A stretch of DNA of 64,000 bases, taken from assembly GCA_017303395.1 (NCBI GenBank), contig JAFLBN010000019.1, positions 1-64,000 on the forward strand, in the 5' to 3' direction. The translations under genes were made by a program, and so were the position numbers. Each line of letters opens with the position of its first letter. Position 1 is the stretch's first letter. Positions 62,436-64,000 of the stretch are shown here, piece after piece. This stretch comes from Chitinophagales bacterium. GTDB lineage: Bacteria > Bacteroidota > Bacteroidia > Chitinophagales > Chitinophagaceae. The notes beneath the pieces were generated by a model. The model made no database searches. It was given only the letters and a program-made list of their open reading frames with translations, and was not told where the DNA came from.

Positions 62436-63380
62436 GTGAAGCAAGGTATTATCATTACTACACTGGCTGTTGCCATAATATTGGGTTTCTCTTTCAGCAA
62501 GACACCGCAGAAGATTACCAAAGAACGCCTGGGCGAAATGCTGTTTTTCGACCCCATCCTGTCTGAAGACAGCAGTATCAGTTGTGCATCCTGCCACAAA
62601 CCCGCTTTTGCCTTTGCAGATACATCTGCTTTCAGCAAAGGTGTTCACGGCCGCCTTGGCAACCGCAACACGCCAAGCGCCATGAATGTCAGTGCCCGCG
62701 ATTTCCTGTTCTGGGATGGCCGCGCTGCTTCGTTAGAAGAACAGGCACTTGGGCCTATTGAAAACCCGGTGGAGATGAACCTGAAATTATCAGAAGCCAT
62801 CAAACGCCTGAATCGCAGTAAGAAATACCGCAACCTGTTCTTTACCGTATATAAGACTGCTCCTACAACCAAAACTTTAGCCTCGGCCATAGCAGCTTAC
62901 GAGCGCACACTCGAAACATCTGCCACACCCAACGACCGCTGGATGAATGATGAGCCTAATGGAATGACGGACCAGCAGGTTCGTGGACGTGACATATTTC
63001 GTGTAAAAGCCAAGTGTTTTGAATGTCACTTCTCGCCGGATTTTACAGGCGATGAATTCCGCAGCATTGGTTTGTTTAATGGCACTACGCACAACGATTC
63101 GGGCAGATATAATGTCACCAAAAACCCTGCAGACATTGGCAAAATGAAAGTACCGGGTTTACGCAATGTAGCCATGACTGCACCTTATATGCACGATGGC
63201 AGCTTCAAAACCCTGCGCGAGGTGATTGACTACTACGACAATCCGCACGCTAAAATGCCCGATGGCATCAACAGAGACTCTGTCCTTGCCAAGCCTTTAG
63301 GTCTTACAGAACAGGACAAGCAAGACCTCGAAGCCTTTCTGCTGGCACTAACAGACGATCGGTTTACAAAGAAGAAGTGA
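62436..63380 (+). CDS. Di-haem cytochrome c peroxidase (CcpA/MauG family)
   Basis: A 314-residue exported protein with two haem-binding motifs, CASCH (50-54) and CFECH (194-198), and the blocks LFFDPILSEDSSISCASCH, FWDGRAASLEEQALGPI, GLRNVAMTAPYMHDGS and DYYDNPHAKMP typical of bacterial di-haem peroxidases. It reduces hydrogen peroxide using c-type cytochromes, or acts as a MauG-like modifier. The GTG start gives MKQGIIITTLAVAIILGF, a good signal anchor, and sits after the promoter element. The ccm genes at the left end of the window would mature it. Confidence 0.88.
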   Translation: MKQGIIITTLAVAIILGFSFSKTPQKITKERLGEMLFFDPILSEDSSISCASCHKPAFAFADTSAFSKGVHGRLGNRNTPSAMNVSARDFLFWDGRAASLEEQALGPIENPVEMNLKLSEAIKRLNRSKKYRNLFFTVYKTAPTTKTLASAIAAYERTLETSATPNDRWMNDEPNGMTDQQVRGRDIFRVKAKCFECHFSPDFTGDEFRSIGLFNGTTHNDSGRYNVTKNPADIGKMKVPGLRNVAMTAPYMHDGSFKTLREVIDYYDNPHAKMPDGINRDSVLAKPLGLTEQDKQDLEAFLLALTDDRFTKKK

Positions 63381-63425
63381 TTATTGATTTTTACAATAGA
63401 AGTCACACTAAGGAGATATATAAGT

Positions 63426-63755
63426 TTAATGACTGGATACAAACTTCAATCCTATAATTGATGCTATCAACGTGAAGATGAAAAATAACCGCCAAAACGT
63501 TGCAGGCTCTTTAAAAAATACGATGCCCACAATTACAGTACCTACTGCACCAATACCCGTCCACACGGCATAGGCAGTACCCATTGGCAATGTTTGTGTA
63601 GCCTTATATAGTAAATACATACTCATAGACAGCGATACAAAGAAACCGACAATCCACCACGTAGCAGTAGTACCTGCAGCATCTTTTGCTTTGCTCAGGC
63701 AAAATGTAAAGCCTACCTCAAACAAACCTGCAATAATCAGAATCAGCCAATTCAT
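63426..63755 (-). CDS. Small multidrug resistance (SMR) transporter, SugE/QacE-like
   Basis: A 109-residue protein with four transmembrane helices. The membrane-embedded glutamate (Glu13 in GLFEVGF) binds drug or proton. PMGTAYAVWTGIGAVGT and the C-terminal LIASIIGLK are family features. The SugE subgroup exports guanidinium and some quaternary ammonium compounds; which subgroup this belongs to is not certain. It starts 32 bases after the end of the partial gene to its right, perhaps in the same transcript. Confidence 0.85.
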   Translation of the reverse strand: MNWLILIIAGLFEVGFTFCLSKAKDAAGTTATWWIVGFFVSLSMSMYLLYKATQTLPMGTAYAVWTGIGAVGTVIVGIVFFKEPATFWRLFFIFTLIASIIGLKFVSSH

Positions 63756-63787
63756 ATCTCTTTTTTTTCAAAATCAAAGTTGGTGCA

Positions 63788-64000
63788 TTATTCCGCAGGC
63801 AACAAATCCAGAAACCAGAAACCTGTATTCCATTTATCTGTATCGTTTTGTGCAGGGGTATAATTTATATATACTACCTCTCCTTGCTGCACAGCTACCT
63901 GTTCCCTAAAGTAAGGTGCATTATACACATAAGTATGAAACTCGCCGTTCTCCCCGCAAGGGTCTACACCATCGGGCAGGTCGTTCAGAAAACTATTATC
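63788..64000 (-). CDS. C-terminal 70 residues of an unidentified protein
   Basis: The 5' part lies outside the window. The visible 70 residues are rich in aromatic and acidic residues (FLNDLPDGVDPCGENG, YNAPYFREQVAVQQGEV, KWNTGFWFLDLLPAE) and end in a normal TAA. No membrane segment or sorting tail is visible and no family is recognised. Confidence 0.6.
   Translation of the reverse strand, partial: DNSFLNDLPDGVDPCGENGEFHTYVYNAPYFREQVAVQQGEVVYINYTPAQNDTDKWNTGFWFLDLLPAE

Noticed and set aside
1-64000. CRISPR arrays, insertion sequences, prophage or rRNA genes
   Set aside because: No spaced direct repeats, transposase, integrase or rRNA signature was seen anywhere.

Overview
The window reads as chromosomal DNA of a member of the Bacteroidota, most likely a Chitinophagaceae/Chitinophagales-type bacterium. 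The basis is mixed. Seen directly: many genes are preceded by the Bacteroidota -7 promoter element TAnnTTTG, two proteins carry clear type IX secretion (T9SS) C-terminal sorting domains, there is a beta-propeller/LytS-type sensor kinase with a LytTR regulator, and the aconitase is of the mitochondrial type. The family-level placement is inference; no phylogeny or base composition was computed. No rRNA, insertion sequence or CRISPR array was seen.

Layout. 1-1.6 kb: a small accessory-looking patch (truncated gene, a HigA antitoxin broken by an in-frame amber codon, an orphan 108-aa protein) lying at the 3' side of tRNA-Leu(UAA), next to tRNA-Gly(GCC). 1.7-4.8 kb: cytochrome c maturation genes ccmB-ccmC-ccmD-like, then glutamate dehydrogenase. 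4.8-11.3 kb: secreted proteins and a LytTR two-component system. 11.4-17.3 kb: aconitase, the tcdA-tatD pair, a PspC mini-protein and two paralogous secreted proteins, one extended by about 250 residues of charged helix. 17.3-28.2 kb: tRNA hydroxylase trhO, an ExbD-TonB pair, pdeM, leucine dehydrogenase, purC, urocanase, ispF, acetoacetyl-CoA reductase, a YtxH protein and lepA. 28.2-35.9 kb: a GT-C glycosyltransferase, Bax-inhibitor-like protein, an ECF sigma/anti-sigma-like/Spy-like cassette, a putative zinc protease, a TIGR00266 protein, a thioesterase, a possible 24-residue peptide gene and a membrane acyltransferase. 35.9-47 kb: a TonB-dependent receptor, a DUF1800-DUF1501 pair, a class A beta-lactamase lipoprotein, lipoamide dehydrogenase, an amino-acid permease and a secreted protein with a T9SS-like tail. 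47-56.6 kb: lipB, prc, a DUF5683 protein, pcm, then a tight minus-strand cluster ribD-EamA-yigZ-queG, and prmC. 56.6-64 kb: a PhaE-like PHA synthase subunit/phasin, a MaoC hydratase, a GT-C mannosyltransferase-like protein, fumC, a di-haem peroxidase, an SMR transporter and a truncated gene.

How it fits together: most genes are housekeeping. Recurrent themes are TCA/amino-acid catabolism (aconitase, fumarase, lipoamide dehydrogenase with lipB, glutamate and leucine dehydrogenases, urocanase, permease); c-type cytochrome biogenesis and a user of it (ccm genes, di-haem peroxidase); polyhydroxyalkanoate metabolism (PhaB-, PhaE- and PhaJ-like genes at separate sites, no PhaC here); tRNA modification (trhO, tcdA, queG); and envelope export (T9SS cargo, TonB system, Prc). 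The least explained items are the Met/Asn/Gln-rich PhaE-like protein, the secreted paralogue pair with a long charged helix, and the 24-aa peptide unit with its own promoter-like element and terminator.
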